A stretch of 13,326 nt of DNA from Bacteroidota bacterium (lineage in GTDB: Bacteria > Bacteroidota > Bacteroidia > Bacteroidales > Marinifilaceae). Below are positions 1 to 8,678 of this stretch, in pieces. The notes below the pieces were generated by a model. That model ran no database searches. It had not been told where the DNA came from and saw only the letters and a program-made list of their open reading frames with translations. The DNA lies in the NCBI GenBank assembly GCA_023400335.1, contig JAEXFF010000061.1, forward strand, positions 1-13,326, written 5' to 3'. How positions within the stretch are numbered: position 1 is the first letter of the stretch; each line of letters begins with the position of its first letter. The translations under genes and the position numbers were made by a program.

Positions 1-2967
1 AAAGTTGCCGGTGAGACTTTTGAAGAGGTGACCGGGATTCAGCTGAAGGATTTGAATCTGAATATCTGGCTGGATGAATTTATCGGCCGATTGCGGGAAT
101 TACCCGAATTCAAAAAAATGACTTTATCCCAGAAGACCATCGGTTATATTATAGATGCTGTTTCTTTGGGAATTAACGATGCCCGTACGAGTGTCACGGA
201 TAAAATTCTGTATCTCTATCTTTTGCGGAATGACGATTCGTTTTATGAATTAGTGATCGGTAAACTGAAATATTTCAGCGAAAAGATTGAAAATTGTGAG
301 GATAATGAATTGCGGATGTTCCGGGAGGAATTTATAAATGAGATTATGCCTTCACAGTTAAATGAAATCAACGAATATATCCTGCGTAAAAAAGATATCA
401 AAGTGGCAGAAAGTGAAATTCACCGGGTAAGCCGCCGGGTAGTCCTGTTTTATATCAGCATGATTAAACGGACAAAAGGGACGGACTATTATAAACGTTA
501 CACCCATATTATCGTCCGTTTAGTGGAGACGGCTTTCCGGAAGCAAAATTCCAGTGTCAATGAAATGGTTCAGCACGGGGTTTCCGTTTACAAAGGATTT
601 GAAATGGAAAATAAGGTTTTGGAAACTTATGAAGAGGGAAAAATCAGTTGGATTAATGAATTGATGCAAAAATGCGGAGTCATTTCTGCTGAACAACCGG
701 TTCAGGAACATACACGTATTGTAACAGATGCCAAGAAGCGCGAATATCCCTTTCATAAAATAGATCGTTTGGAATCGAAAGTAAAGGATTTTGTGGAAGA
801 AGCAGGGACAAATGATTATCTGAAATTATTGGATTTACGTCCGGATTCCTCTTTCTTTGCTGACCGGTTGGCCCGGTTTATTACCAATATGGATGCTGAC
901 GATTATCGTTGTAAAGTAGTTAAACACGGCATGGTAAAGGAACTGGTAATTTTCCAGAAGGGATATCTGAAATACCTGACCGATAATTACCGTTTAAATT
1001 ATACGGAAGATATTTCTCTAAAGGATATTCAGAATTTTGTACCGGATGTGATTAGTTTTTTAGGTGCTCCGGAAAAATTGATTTCTTTCCCTCAGATCGG
1101 TTATTTCGATATCAAAGGGCCGTATGGAAACATCAAGACCATTGTAACACCTTTAAAACAAAAAGTGGATTATTTCGGGGATGTCAAAAAACCTCGTCTG
1201 ACAGTGATCAATGAGAAGATCAAGGAAATCGGAGGTAACCCCCGTCACGGTTCTTTGTTTGCTGTGGAAGAGAATGACGGTAGCATTTTTGTAATAGAAA
1301 TCAATGGGGATAGCGGAGTAGGAAAGTCGGAAATGATAGCTGCTTTTATATTGAAATGGTTACGTAATAATCTGCAGGGAGTACGTTCTGTTAAACTGAT
1401 TGCCGGAGATATGTTCCACGAATTTCAGGATGCTCAGGGGAATTTATATGGTATCGGTACAGAAGTAGGGGATTTTTCTCGGACGACGGACTTCGATCCG
1501 GATTATATTAAATATTATAAATACCTGTTTGAGAGCAGTGCCGATAGTAATGTGGAGGATTTGAATTCCCGCAGTACGGTCAGTGGAATGTGCGATATTA
1601 CGATGCCTTATAAAATAGACATCATGTTGAGTGCCAGCAATTATTCTAAGGATGAAGCCGGGATTACGCGGGTGGATAACCCGGAGAACTTTCTGTTGTA
1701 TATCGACTCCCACGGGGAACGGAAAGAAAAAGCTACCAGTCAGGATGGACCGAATTTTCAACGTACCTTAAAACGGTATACAGCTGATAAAAACATTGTG
1801 AGTGTAATGGCACGGCATGGAAATTATTTGGATGATATTCTGGATTGGGATTACAGTGCTATAGAAAAACAGTATTATTTGTCTTCTTCTTATAAATTGT
1901 TGGATAAAATTGATATTACAGAAGTGGTGAATCTGATTTTTTCCGGTAAAGAGTTTAAAAAAGATGGAGTTGTATATAAAATCGCTTCTGTGGCGTTTGA
2001 TATCATCCGCAACCGTTTTGCGGTGCAGGCCTATACTGTTGAAGGAGAAGTTCAGGACATGTGGATCGACCGGAAAATGTTCAGTTCCATATTCGATTCC
2101 TTGGCCAGTACTCCGGGAGGCCAGCCTTTTATTGCGGAGGAGGGACAATTGACGGCTGTACAGAATCTGGTCCGGGTGATGCGTGGAGGAGCAGAGGGGA
2201 AGGGGGGAGCCCGGAATATCCAGTGTGGAATACTTTCTACGGAAATAGGTAAAAAAGGACGGGAGATTACAGGTCCTCAGAAAGCTGCTATGGAATTAAA
2301 AAAAATGATTCAGGAAGTGCGGGTCACCCGCCCTGAGATCAATGAAGGAAAGATAAAAGTAAAACGTTTATTGAACGAGAAATACCGTTCTATCTTTCAT
2401 GGAGAAATGAATAGTTCTGAATTGTGGCGCTATAATTTCTTTATTTACCAGCTGGAAAACATGCGGAAGGCGGATTATCGCCGTATGGATGATATTACTC
2501 AGAAAGTCGACATGCATAATTTAGTACATTTTATTCCGGTAGATCCGAAGCAGGAATTTAGCCCTTTATTGGTAAATCCAAATCTGAATATAGAACTGAG
2601 TAGTTTCAGTGAAACTTTTGAAGAATTGATGAGCTTACCGAATTACGGGGATTTTGCCCGGGAATTTGCCGAAAAAGTTCCTTTGTTGTATCAGGCAGAA
2701 GGCTATAGTGAAGAGACGAATATTAACAATATGATTGTGCAGTTGTTATTAATGGAAGGATATATTACAACGGAAGATGTCGCCCGGGGAAGTGTTATTC
2801 AGAAAGTGAACCGGGAGACTATAGCGGCTGCTAAATATGCAGTTGTCCAGTATTTAAATACTTTGCAGAAAGGTTGTTCTTCCGGAAATATAGGAGTCGT
2901 ACCTTCTTCTCTGAATGAAGGTAAGCCGGAACAGAAAAAACAATCGGGAATAAAACGTAAAAAGTGA
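1..2967 (+). CDS. Large protein with HprK/PEPCK-type P-loop NTPase domain, 5'-truncated by window edge
   Basis: The reading frame is open from the first base, so the true start lies upstream; the GTG at 28 is only an internal codon. 988 codons are visible (numbered here from base 1). Residues ~1-310 are helical and charged, with no membrane segment or signal peptide. A Walker A motif GDSGVGKS lies at 436-443 and is followed by Glu, as in HPr kinase and PEP carboxykinase (GxSGxGKS/T). About 26 residues later comes GDMFHEF (469-475), then GNLYGIGTE, which parallels the PEPCK stretch with GDDEH, a short loop and an EGG-type strand. A hydrophobic strand KIDIMLSASN (~538-547) could be the Walker B-like strand, and LLYIDSHGERK follows near 565. 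The C-terminal ~30 residues are basic and Ser/Gly/Lys-rich, probably disordered. Seen: P-loop and order of motifs. Inferred: cytoplasmic ATP/GTP-dependent kinase or NTPase. I do not recognise a named family or substrate. Confidence 0.85.
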   Translation, partial: KVAGETFEEVTGIQLKDLNLNIWLDEFIGRLRELPEFKKMTLSQKTIGYIIDAVSLGINDARTSVTDKILYLYLLRNDDSFYELVIGKLKYFSEKIENCEDNELRMFREEFINEIMPSQLNEINEYILRKKDIKVAESEIHRVSRRVVLFYISMIKRTKGTDYYKRYTHIIVRLVETAFRKQNSSVNEMVQHGVSVYKGFEMENKVLETYEEGKISWINELMQKCGVISAEQPVQEHTRIVTDAKKREYPFHKIDRLESKVKDFVEEAGTNDYLKLLDLRPDSSFFADRLARFITNMDADDYRCKVVKHGMVKELVIFQKGYLKYLTDNYRLNYTEDISLKDIQNFVPDVISFLGAPEKLISFPQIGYFDIKGPYGNIKTIVTPLKQKVDYFGDVKKPRLTVINEKIKEIGGNPRHGSLFAVEENDGSIFVIEINGDSGVGKSEMIAAFILKWLRNNLQGVRSVKLIAGDMFHEFQDAQGNLYGIGTEVGDFSRTTDFDPDYIKYYKYLFESSADSNVEDLNSRSTVSGMCDITMPYKIDIMLSASNYSKDEAGITRVDNPENFLLYIDSHGERKEKATSQDGPNFQRTLKRYTADKNIVSVMARHGNYLDDILDWDYSAIEKQYYLSSSYKLLDKIDITEVVNLIFSGKEFKKDGVVYKIASVAFDIIRNRFAVQAYTVEGEVQDMWIDRKMFSSIFDSLASTPGGQPFIAEEGQLTAVQNLVRVMRGGAEGKGGARNIQCGILSTEIGKKGREITGPQKAAMELKKMIQEVRVTRPEINEGKIKVKRLLNEKYRSIFHGEMNSSELWRYNFFIYQLENMRKADYRRMDDITQKVDMHNLVHFIPVDPKQEFSPLLVNPNLNIELSSFSETFEELMSLPNYGDFAREFAEKVPLLYQAEGYSEETNINNMIVQLLLMEGYITTEDVARGSVIQKVNRETIAAAKYAVVQYLNTLQKGCSSGNIGVVPSSLNEGKPEQKKQSGIKRKK

Positions 2968-2984
2968 TTTTTAAATGTTTGTAT

Positions 2985-3030
2985 AAAAAATGTTCTCCCG
3001 GAGTTTTAATTCACTTTGGGAGACATTTTT
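2985..3030 (+). terminator. Rho-independent-type terminator after the large P-loop gene
   Basis: The left arm (2985-2999, A-run then TGTTCTCCC) pairs with the right arm (3018-3030, GGGAGACATTTTT) with one bulged T; the loop is 18 nt and the right arm ends in five T. It starts 18 nt after the stop codon, so it most likely ends transcription of the upstream gene. Confidence 0.65.
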
Positions 3031-3229
3031 ATGCCGAAAGCTTTTGGGGTCTTTAAATAGGGGGGCTAAGTGGGTTAGGATGAAGATTTTTATAACATCT
3101 GGATACATTTATTGTGATTTTTTTAAACAGATTGGTGTAAGGGTAGTTTTTCCTGAAAAAAATACGTTATTTTGCAATTGCTTAATAAGGGAAAACAATC
3201 AGGAATTGGTGTATTAAAATGAGAGGGAT

Positions 3230-4603
3230 ATGAATTTTTCAGAATTATTTCTTCAATTTAAAAATTATCTGAGAGGGATTTTAGATCCTTCAGAAGACAG
3301 GGAGAGTGAAACAGAGACCATTGAAAATATTTGCAGAGGCATTAATTTCCGTGGTAGTAATTTATGGGTATTGATTTTTGCTATTTTTATTGCTTCATTA
3401 GGACTGAATGTCAATTCTACGGCTGTCATTATTGGTGCGATGTTGATTTCTCCGCTGATGGGACCTATCATGGGAATCGGTTTAGGTTTGGGAATCAATG
3501 ATTTTGAATTAATCAAGAAGGCTTTTCGGAATTTGGCCATAGCTACCGTTTTCGGGATTTTAACCTCTACCTTTTATTTTTTGATATCTCCTTTAAATGA
3601 AGCCCGTTCGGAATTATTAGCCCGGACGACCCCTACGATATACGATGTATTGATTGCTTTCTTTGGAGGGATGGCGGGTGTTGTTGCGTCCAGTACGCGT
3701 TTAAAAGGAAATGTGATTCCGGGGGTTGCCATTGCCACTGCTTTGATGCCTCCCTTGTGTACAGCAGGTTTTGGAATTGCCAGCGGTAATTTTACTTATT
3801 TTTTCGGAGCTTTCTATCTTTACATGATTAATTCCGTTTTTATTGCTTTTGCCACAACCCTCGGTGTGAAATTAATGCATTTTTCCAAAAAGACCTTTGT
3901 AGATAAAGCACGAGGGAAACGAGTGCAACAATTGGTTTATACTATTCTTTTCCTGACCGTGGTGCCGAGTATTTATATTACCTATAATATGATCCGGAAA
4001 AATATTTTTGAAACAAGTGCCAACCGTTTTATTGGCAATGAAATCAATTTCCCCAATACATTTGTGGTCAATAAATATGTAGATGCGGAGGCCCCTGAGC
4101 GTAAAATTTCGGTTTCTTTGGTAGGAAAGGAAGTTCCGGAAGAATCGATCATTATGTTGCGTCAGAAAATGGAACAATATGGTTTAAAAAATGTGCGTCT
4201 GGATATATCCCAGGGATTCGGAAAAGAAGAAGAAGATACCGGGAAGGAAGGATTAAATAATTTGGTGTTACAGGATTTTTACCGCCATAATCAGGAAAGA
4301 ATTCATCAGCAAACAGAAGAGATCACTTATTTAAAATCCCGTTTAGAGAAGTATACAGTATATGATTCTGTTGCCCAGGTGATTACTCCGGAATTGAAAA
4401 TATTATTTCCTTATATCCGTTCAATAGCGGTATCCCGGTTAGTACGGACAGAGGTCGAATTGCAAAAGAGTGATACGTTAACGGTTGCCTTTTTGGCCTA
4501 TCGGAAAAATCCTGTGGTTGTCGAAGAAGAACGTTTCAGATCCTGGTTAGCGACACGTTTAAAAGTGGCTAATGTTGAAATTATCCGGCAAACTGAAAAA
4601 TAA
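3230..4603 (+). CDS. DUF389 family integral membrane protein with soluble C-terminal domain
   Basis: The protein has 457 aa. The N-terminal half is a DUF389 (TIGR00341-like hydrophobic domain) membrane block: about six hydrophobic segments between residues 45 and 252, with the conserved stretches IASLGLNVNSTAVIIGAML (54-72), SPLMGPIMG (74-82) and GVAIATALMPPLC (165-177). The role of DUF389 proteins is not established; a transporter-like function is only suggested by the fold. After the last membrane helix, residues ~255-457 are soluble. They hold two beta-alpha-beta-like stretches (~286-328 and ~400-455) around a probable coiled coil (~350-372, TEEITYLKSRLEKY). The start ATG has no clear Shine-Dalgarno, which is usual in Bacteroidota. 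It is a single-gene unit between two terminators. No good -7 box was found upstream; TTATTTTG at 3167-3174 matches TAnnTTTG with one mismatch but lacks a spaced -33 element. Confidence 0.93.
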   Translation: MNFSELFLQFKNYLRGILDPSEDRESETETIENICRGINFRGSNLWVLIFAIFIASLGLNVNSTAVIIGAMLISPLMGPIMGIGLGLGINDFELIKKAFRNLAIATVFGILTSTFYFLISPLNEARSELLARTTPTIYDVLIAFFGGMAGVVASSTRLKGNVIPGVAIATALMPPLCTAGFGIASGNFTYFFGAFYLYMINSVFIAFATTLGVKLMHFSKKTFVDKARGKRVQQLVYTILFLTVVPSIYITYNMIRKNIFETSANRFIGNEINFPNTFVVNKYVDAEAPERKISVSLVGKEVPEESIIMLRQKMEQYGLKNVRLDISQGFGKEEEDTGKEGLNNLVLQDFYRHNQERIHQQTEEITYLKSRLEKYTVYDSVAQVITPELKILFPYIRSIAVSRLVRTEVELQKSDTLTVAFLAYRKNPVVVEEERFRSWLATRLKVANVEIIRQTEK

Positions 4604-4720
4604 GAGAAAAGAAAATATTCAGGGACGGATTCCTGAAAAGCCAATACCTGCCATTTCCTTTCGTAATCAAAAACGGATCTGAAAAGGGATACATTGATTT
4701 CATTGTTCCGGAACAACTTT

Positions 4721-4756
4721 TTACACATTAGGGACGTGCCCTTTTGTGTAATTTTT
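4721..4756 (+). terminator. Rho-independent terminator after the DUF389 gene
   Basis: The left arm TTACACATTAGGG (4721-4733) pairs with the right arm CCCTTTTGTGTAA (4739-4751) around a 5-nt loop ACGTG. There is one 2x2 internal mismatch, and the stem is followed directly by five T (4752-4756). This is the most convincing terminator in the window. It lies 117 nt after the stop codon. Confidence 0.8.
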
Positions 4757-4879
4757 CATTCCTTTCCGATAGCAATTCGATCTTTTCATATACTTATTTT
4801 TTCCTGATTAACTATATACTAAACAGATAGTATTGTTTAATTAAATATGAAAATATATTATTAAATAAAAAAGAAAAAC

Positions 4880-4887
4880 TATATTTG
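4880..4887 (+). promoter_or_regulatory. Bacteroidota -7 promoter box of the exporter operon
   Basis: TATATTTG is a perfect match to the Bacteroidota -7 consensus TAnnTTTG and ends 22 nt before the ABC transporter start codon, which gives a very short leader. No TTG -33 element is visible 19-21 nt upstream; the region there is A/T only. The box is set in a long AT-rich tract, so chance matches are somewhat likely. Confidence 0.5.
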
Positions 4888-4909
4888 TATATATTGAATA
4901 AATAAATGT

Positions 4910-7114
4910 ATGCGGCGTTATCCTATTTATACCCAATTGGACAGAATGGATTGCGGTCCAACCTGTTTAAGGATGATTGCAAAATATTATGGACGGGTTT
5001 ACAGTTTACAGACCCTGAGAGATAAGGCTTTCATTTCTCGTTCGGGAGTTTCATTATTGGGTATTAGTGAGGCTGCAGAATCCATAGGATTTCGCACGAC
5101 GGGGGTAAAAATTACTTTTGAACAGCTGGCGGATGAATTTCCGCTTCCTTGTATTCTTCATTGGAATCAACAACATTTTGTCGTATGTTATCGGATAAAA
5201 GAACGGCATAATAAATATAAAATACTGATAGGAGATCCAGCAGGAGCTCAGCCGGTAACTTACAATGAGGAAGAATTTAAACGTTGCTGGATCAGTTCGA
5301 GAGACAGGGGACAGGATACAGGTGTTGCTTTGGTATTAGAGCCGACTCCTGATTTTTATTCAATGGAGGATGACCGGAAAGAAGCTAAAAAGAAATTAAA
5401 TTTTTTTTTCCGTTACCTTTCACCGCATAAAAAAGCTATTGTGCAGCTGGTCCTGGGGATGGTAATCGGGAGTATATTACAATTAGTTGTTCCTTTCCTT
5501 ACGCAGTCGTTAGTGGATGTCGGAATCCGGGATAACAACCTGAATTTTATCACTCTTATATTAGTTGCTCAGCTGATTATCTTTATTGCCCGGCTTTCGG
5601 TGGATTTTATCCGGAGTTGGTTATTGCTTCATATGAATATCCGGATCAATATTTCGCTTATTTCTGATTTTTTAGTGAAATTAATGCGTTTGCCGTTGCA
5701 TTTTTTCGATACGAAAATGATTGGTGACATTATGCAGCGCATTGGGGATCATAGCCGGATTGAATCATTTTTGACAGGGTCTTCGATTTCTACTCTTTTT
5801 TCCTTTGTCAATTTTATCGTATTTGGGTTTGTGCTGGCTTATTATGATTTGTCTATTTTCGGGCTTTTCCTTTTAGGGAATGTTTTATATGTGATTTGGG
5901 TATTATCTTTTATGAAATACAGGAGGGAATTGGATTTACGTCGTTTTTCGCAAGCTTCGACTGAGCAGAGTACTTTATACCAGATCATAACGGGTATGCA
6001 GGAAATCAAGCTCAATAATTGTGAAACGCAGAAGAGATGGAAATGGGAACGAATTCAGGTAAAACTATTTAAAATAAGTGTAAAGGGATTGGCTTTGCAG
6101 CAATACCAGCAGGTCGGTTCTGTATTTTTTAATCAGACAACTAATATTTTGATTTCTTATATTGCTGCCCGGGCAGTAGTGCAAGGAGAGATGACTTTAG
6201 GTATGATGATGTCGCTTACATACATTATCGGACAGTTAAATTCTCCCATTGAGCAATTTATCGGTTTTGCCCGTTCTTTTCAGGATGCTAAAATCAGTTT
6301 AGAACGTTTGAATGAGATTCATCAGAGAGAAGACGAAGAAGAGACTGCTATGGATAAGGTCTCGTTTTTACCTCAGAATCATACTTTTACAATAGAGAAT
6401 TTGTGTTTTAGTTACGATGGTTCTTCGGATTACGTGCTCAACGATGTCAATTTAATTATTCCCCGGAACAAAATAACGGCTATTGTAGGCGCTAGCGGGA
6501 GCGGGAAGACCACTTTAATTAAGTTGTTATTGGGTTTTTATTCTCCGAATAAAGGGAATATAAAAGTGGGAGATGTTTATTTGAAAAATATAAATCCTCA
6601 TTTATGGCGGAGTGTAACGGGATCTGTAATGCAGGACGGTTTTATTTTTTCGGAAACCATAGCAGAAAACATAGCGATAGGGGAAGAAACTATTGATAAA
6701 GAGCGTTTATTAAATGCTGCTCAAATTGCTAATATAGATCAGTTTATTGATTCTTTGCCATTGGGTTATAATACGAAAATCGGTATGGAAGGGAGTGGGA
6801 TCAGTCAGGGACAACGTCAGCGTATACTCATTGCACGGGCTGTATATAAAAATCCGGAATTTCTTTTCTTTGATGAAGCGACGAATGCTTTAGATGCAAA
6901 TAACGAAAGGGAGATTATGGAGCATTTGAATGAATTTTATAAAGGGAAAACAGTGGTTATTGTTGCTCACCGGCTTTCTACAGTTCAGAATGCGGATAAA
7001 ATTGTCGTTTTAGATAAAGGGGGGATTGTGGAAGAAGGTACTCATCAGGAGCTTACCTGTTTGAAAGGAGTCTATTATCGGTTAGTAAAAAATCAGTTGG
7101 AATTGGGGAAATAA
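4910..7114 (+). CDS. Peptidase-containing (C39) ABC transporter, peptide/bacteriocin exporter type
   Basis: The protein has 734 aa, the usual length for a peptidase-containing ABC exporter. Residues 1-~135 are a C39 cysteine peptidase: Gln9, Cys15 in DCGPTC, His89 in QHFVV and Asp109 in GDPA form the expected oxyanion and catalytic set, so leader cleavage should be possible. Residues ~170-455 are the transmembrane domain (helices around 176-205, 213-240, 293-311, 314-335, 405-422, 428-445). Residues ~490-734 are the ATPase: Walker A GASGSGKT (527-534), Q-loop Gln575, signature ISQGQ (631-635), Walker B FLFFDE (651-656) and H-loop His687. All key residues are present. Known for the family: it removes a double-Gly leader from a peptide and exports it, with an HlyD adaptor and TolC. 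The HlyD gene follows 18 bp downstream. The cargo is not visible, and a role with proteins lacking such leaders cannot be excluded. Confidence 0.96.
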   Translation: MRRYPIYTQLDRMDCGPTCLRMIAKYYGRVYSLQTLRDKAFISRSGVSLLGISEAAESIGFRTTGVKITFEQLADEFPLPCILHWNQQHFVVCYRIKERHNKYKILIGDPAGAQPVTYNEEEFKRCWISSRDRGQDTGVALVLEPTPDFYSMEDDRKEAKKKLNFFFRYLSPHKKAIVQLVLGMVIGSILQLVVPFLTQSLVDVGIRDNNLNFITLILVAQLIIFIARLSVDFIRSWLLLHMNIRINISLISDFLVKLMRLPLHFFDTKMIGDIMQRIGDHSRIESFLTGSSISTLFSFVNFIVFGFVLAYYDLSIFGLFLLGNVLYVIWVLSFMKYRRELDLRRFSQASTEQSTLYQIITGMQEIKLNNCETQKRWKWERIQVKLFKISVKGLALQQYQQVGSVFFNQTTNILISYIAARAVVQGEMTLGMMMSLTYIIGQLNSPIEQFIGFARSFQDAKISLERLNEIHQREDEEETAMDKVSFLPQNHTFTIENLCFSYDGSSDYVLNDVNLIIPRNKITAIVGASGSGKTTLIKLLLGFYSPNKGNIKVGDVYLKNINPHLWRSVTGSVMQDGFIFSETIAENIAIGEETIDKERLLNAAQIANIDQFIDSLPLGYNTKIGMEGSGISQGQRQRILIARAVYKNPEFLFFDEATNALDANNEREIMEHLNEFYKGKTVVIVAHRLSTVQNADKIVVLDKGGIVEEGTHQELTCLKGVYYRLVKNQLELGK

Positions 7115-7132
7115 TGATTAATTGTCTTTTTT

Positions 7133-8461
7133 ATGTCAGAAAAGGAAATCGAATTACGAAGTGAAGAAGTGCAGGAGGTGATGGGACATATGCCCAACTG
7201 GATATTGCGTTGGGGGATAACTTTATTTTTGGTCATTATTATTATCCTTTTGGTGGGAAGTTTTTTCTTTCGTTATCCGGATACGATTACTGCTACTATG
7301 ACGTTGACGAGTGATAATCCTTCCGTACAGGTTATTGCGCGGACGAACGGGCATTTGACACATTTATACATAGAAGACAAGCAGGAGGTTGAGAAAGGAG
7401 ATTATCTGGCTGTTATTGAAAATACAGCGGTTACAGAAGATATATTGCAATTGAGAAACACATTGATACCTGTGGTAAATCAGCCGGACAGTGCTCTTTT
7501 GCTTTTTAATTCTGAAAAAGAACTGAAATTAGGCAATGCTCAGTCTTTATATACCAGCTTTATGCGTAGTTTATATGATTATAAAAACTATAAAGTTTTG
7601 AATTATTATCCTCAAAAAATAAATTCCCTGAGAAAACAGATCAGCAAATATGAAATTTATCACCGTAACTTAATCGGACAGGAACAGATACAGCAGGAAC
7701 AATACCGGATCGGGAAAAAACAATACGAAAGGGATTCTATCTTGTTTGAGGAAGGAATTCTGGCGGCGGCAGATTTGGAAGTGAGCCGTACGCAATTGTT
7801 ACAAAGAAGAACGGCTTATGAGCAGCTCAAGGCTTCTATTGACAATTTGCAAATTCAGATAGGAGATTTGGAGACAGATATATTGGATTACGAACTTCAG
7901 CGGGCAGAGAAAGAAAAAGTTTTGTATCAGAACTATTCGGTTGCTGCGGAGCAATTATTGAACGAAATTAATAATTGGGAATTAAACTATGTATTAAAAG
8001 CTTCTGTTTCGGGAACCGTATCTTTTACGCAGATCCGGCATGTCAATCAGTATGTAACGGCAAATGAGATTGTTTTTAATATCGTCCCGGGAAAAAATGA
8101 GCAATTGATAGGGAAGGCCATGTTGCCGACTCAGCGGTCCGGGAAGGTAAAAGTCGGACAGCGGGTTATCATCCGGTTTACAAACTATCCCGACCAGGAA
8201 TTTGGCATCGTCAATGGGAAAGTTTCTTCTATATCTTTGGTCCCCAATCAGAATAATTATATGATAGAAATTCTTCTTCCGGACGGGCTTCATACCAATT
8301 ATAAAAAAGAGTTGCCTTTTAGTCCGGAGATGGAAGCTCAGGCCGATATTGTGACTGATGATTTACGTTTAATTGAGCGATTCTTTATGCCTTTAAAAAA
8401 AATATTTAAAGAAGGTTTTGATACACAGGAAGATGTTCTGGCAAATCCTCAACTTTCCTGA
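7133..8461 (+). CDS. HlyD-family periplasmic adaptor (membrane fusion protein) of the exporter
   Basis: The protein has 442 aa. A short cytoplasmic N-terminus (1-26) precedes one membrane helix (about 27-47), after which the chain should lie in the periplasm. A first half of a biotinyl/lipoyl-like domain (~64-100; ARTNGHLTHLYIEDKQEVEKGDYL) is followed by long helical coiled-coil hairpin segments (~160-285, rich in Gln, Glu, Leu). The second lipoyl half is ~287-318 (LKASVSGTVSFTQ...VTANEIVFNIVPG), and a beta-barrel region follows (~325-400). This order is typical of type 1 secretion adaptors that connect an inner-membrane ABC transporter to an outer-membrane TolC channel. It starts 18 bp after the transporter stop, so co-transcription is very likely. 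No TolC-like gene follows. I saw no strong terminator after it: the hairpin at 8479-8505 is imperfect and has no T-run behind it. Confidence 0.93.
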   Translation: MSEKEIELRSEEVQEVMGHMPNWILRWGITLFLVIIIILLVGSFFFRYPDTITATMTLTSDNPSVQVIARTNGHLTHLYIEDKQEVEKGDYLAVIENTAVTEDILQLRNTLIPVVNQPDSALLLFNSEKELKLGNAQSLYTSFMRSLYDYKNYKVLNYYPQKINSLRKQISKYEIYHRNLIGQEQIQQEQYRIGKKQYERDSILFEEGILAAADLEVSRTQLLQRRTAYEQLKASIDNLQIQIGDLETDILDYELQRAEKEKVLYQNYSVAAEQLLNEINNWELNYVLKASVSGTVSFTQIRHVNQYVTANEIVFNIVPGKNEQLIGKAMLPTQRSGKVKVGQRVIIRFTNYPDQEFGIVNGKVSSISLVPNQNNYMIEILLPDGLHTNYKKELPFSPEMEAQADIVTDDLRLIERFFMPLKKIFKEGFDTQEDVLANPQLS

Positions 8462-8602
8462 TCGTTTAACGGTTTTTTCCCGGATATTAAAAAATATTGT
8501 TCGGGCTCACTGCCATTTTGACAAATTTTTTTAGCTCAGAATTAAACTTTAATTTTTGTAATTCGTTAAAATACAATATATTCGGTAAGTAGAAAATTTT
8601 TG

Positions 8603-8634
8603 TTGAAAAAGAATACCGGATGGTATTAAAATTG
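8603..8634 (+). promoter_or_regulatory. Candidate Bacteroidota promoter of the lemA-TPM operon
   Basis: TTG (8603-8605) as a -33 element and TAAAATTG (8627-8634) as a -7 box with one mismatch to TAnnTTTG are separated by 21 nt, the spacing expected in Bacteroidota. The start codon is 44 nt downstream. AT-rich context makes this only a moderate call. Confidence 0.35.
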
Positions 8635-8678
8635 CTGAATAAATACAGATAATTATAATATGAAGTAAAATTTTCTAT

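Larger units (their letters stand above)
4604..4909. other. 306-bp intergenic region between the DUF389 gene and the exporter operon
   Basis: No credible gene: the only ATG-started stretches are a few codons long. It holds the terminator of the DUF389 gene (4721-4756), then a strongly AT-rich tract (about 4770-4905), a short inverted repeat ATACTA-N6-TAGTAT (4816-4833) and the exporter promoter box (4880-4887). I looked for a double-glycine leader peptide that might be the exporter's cargo and saw none. Confidence 0.7.

Noticed and set aside
28..30. GTG as the start codon of the large P-loop gene
   Set aside because: The frame is open to base 1 with similar protein-like sequence (KVAGETFEE) before it, so the gene continues beyond the left edge.
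1444..2148. Minus-strand ORFs of 105 and 126 residues within the P-loop gene
   Set aside because: They are antisense to a clear coding sequence, lack domains and look like codon shadows.
2990..3217. 75-residue plus-strand ORF between the P-loop gene and the DUF389 gene
   Set aside because: It starts inside the terminator hairpin, has no recognisable domain and an unusual composition; it is better explained as intergenic DNA.
8479..8505. Hairpin after the HlyD gene as a terminator
   Set aside because: CCCG/CGGG and ATATT/AATAT pair with an uneven internal loop, and no T-run follows on the plus strand.
8627..8659. Ten-codon ORF starting with ATG near 8620 as a possible exporter cargo peptide
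   Set aside because: It is far too short, lacks a double-Gly leader and overlaps the candidate lemA promoter.
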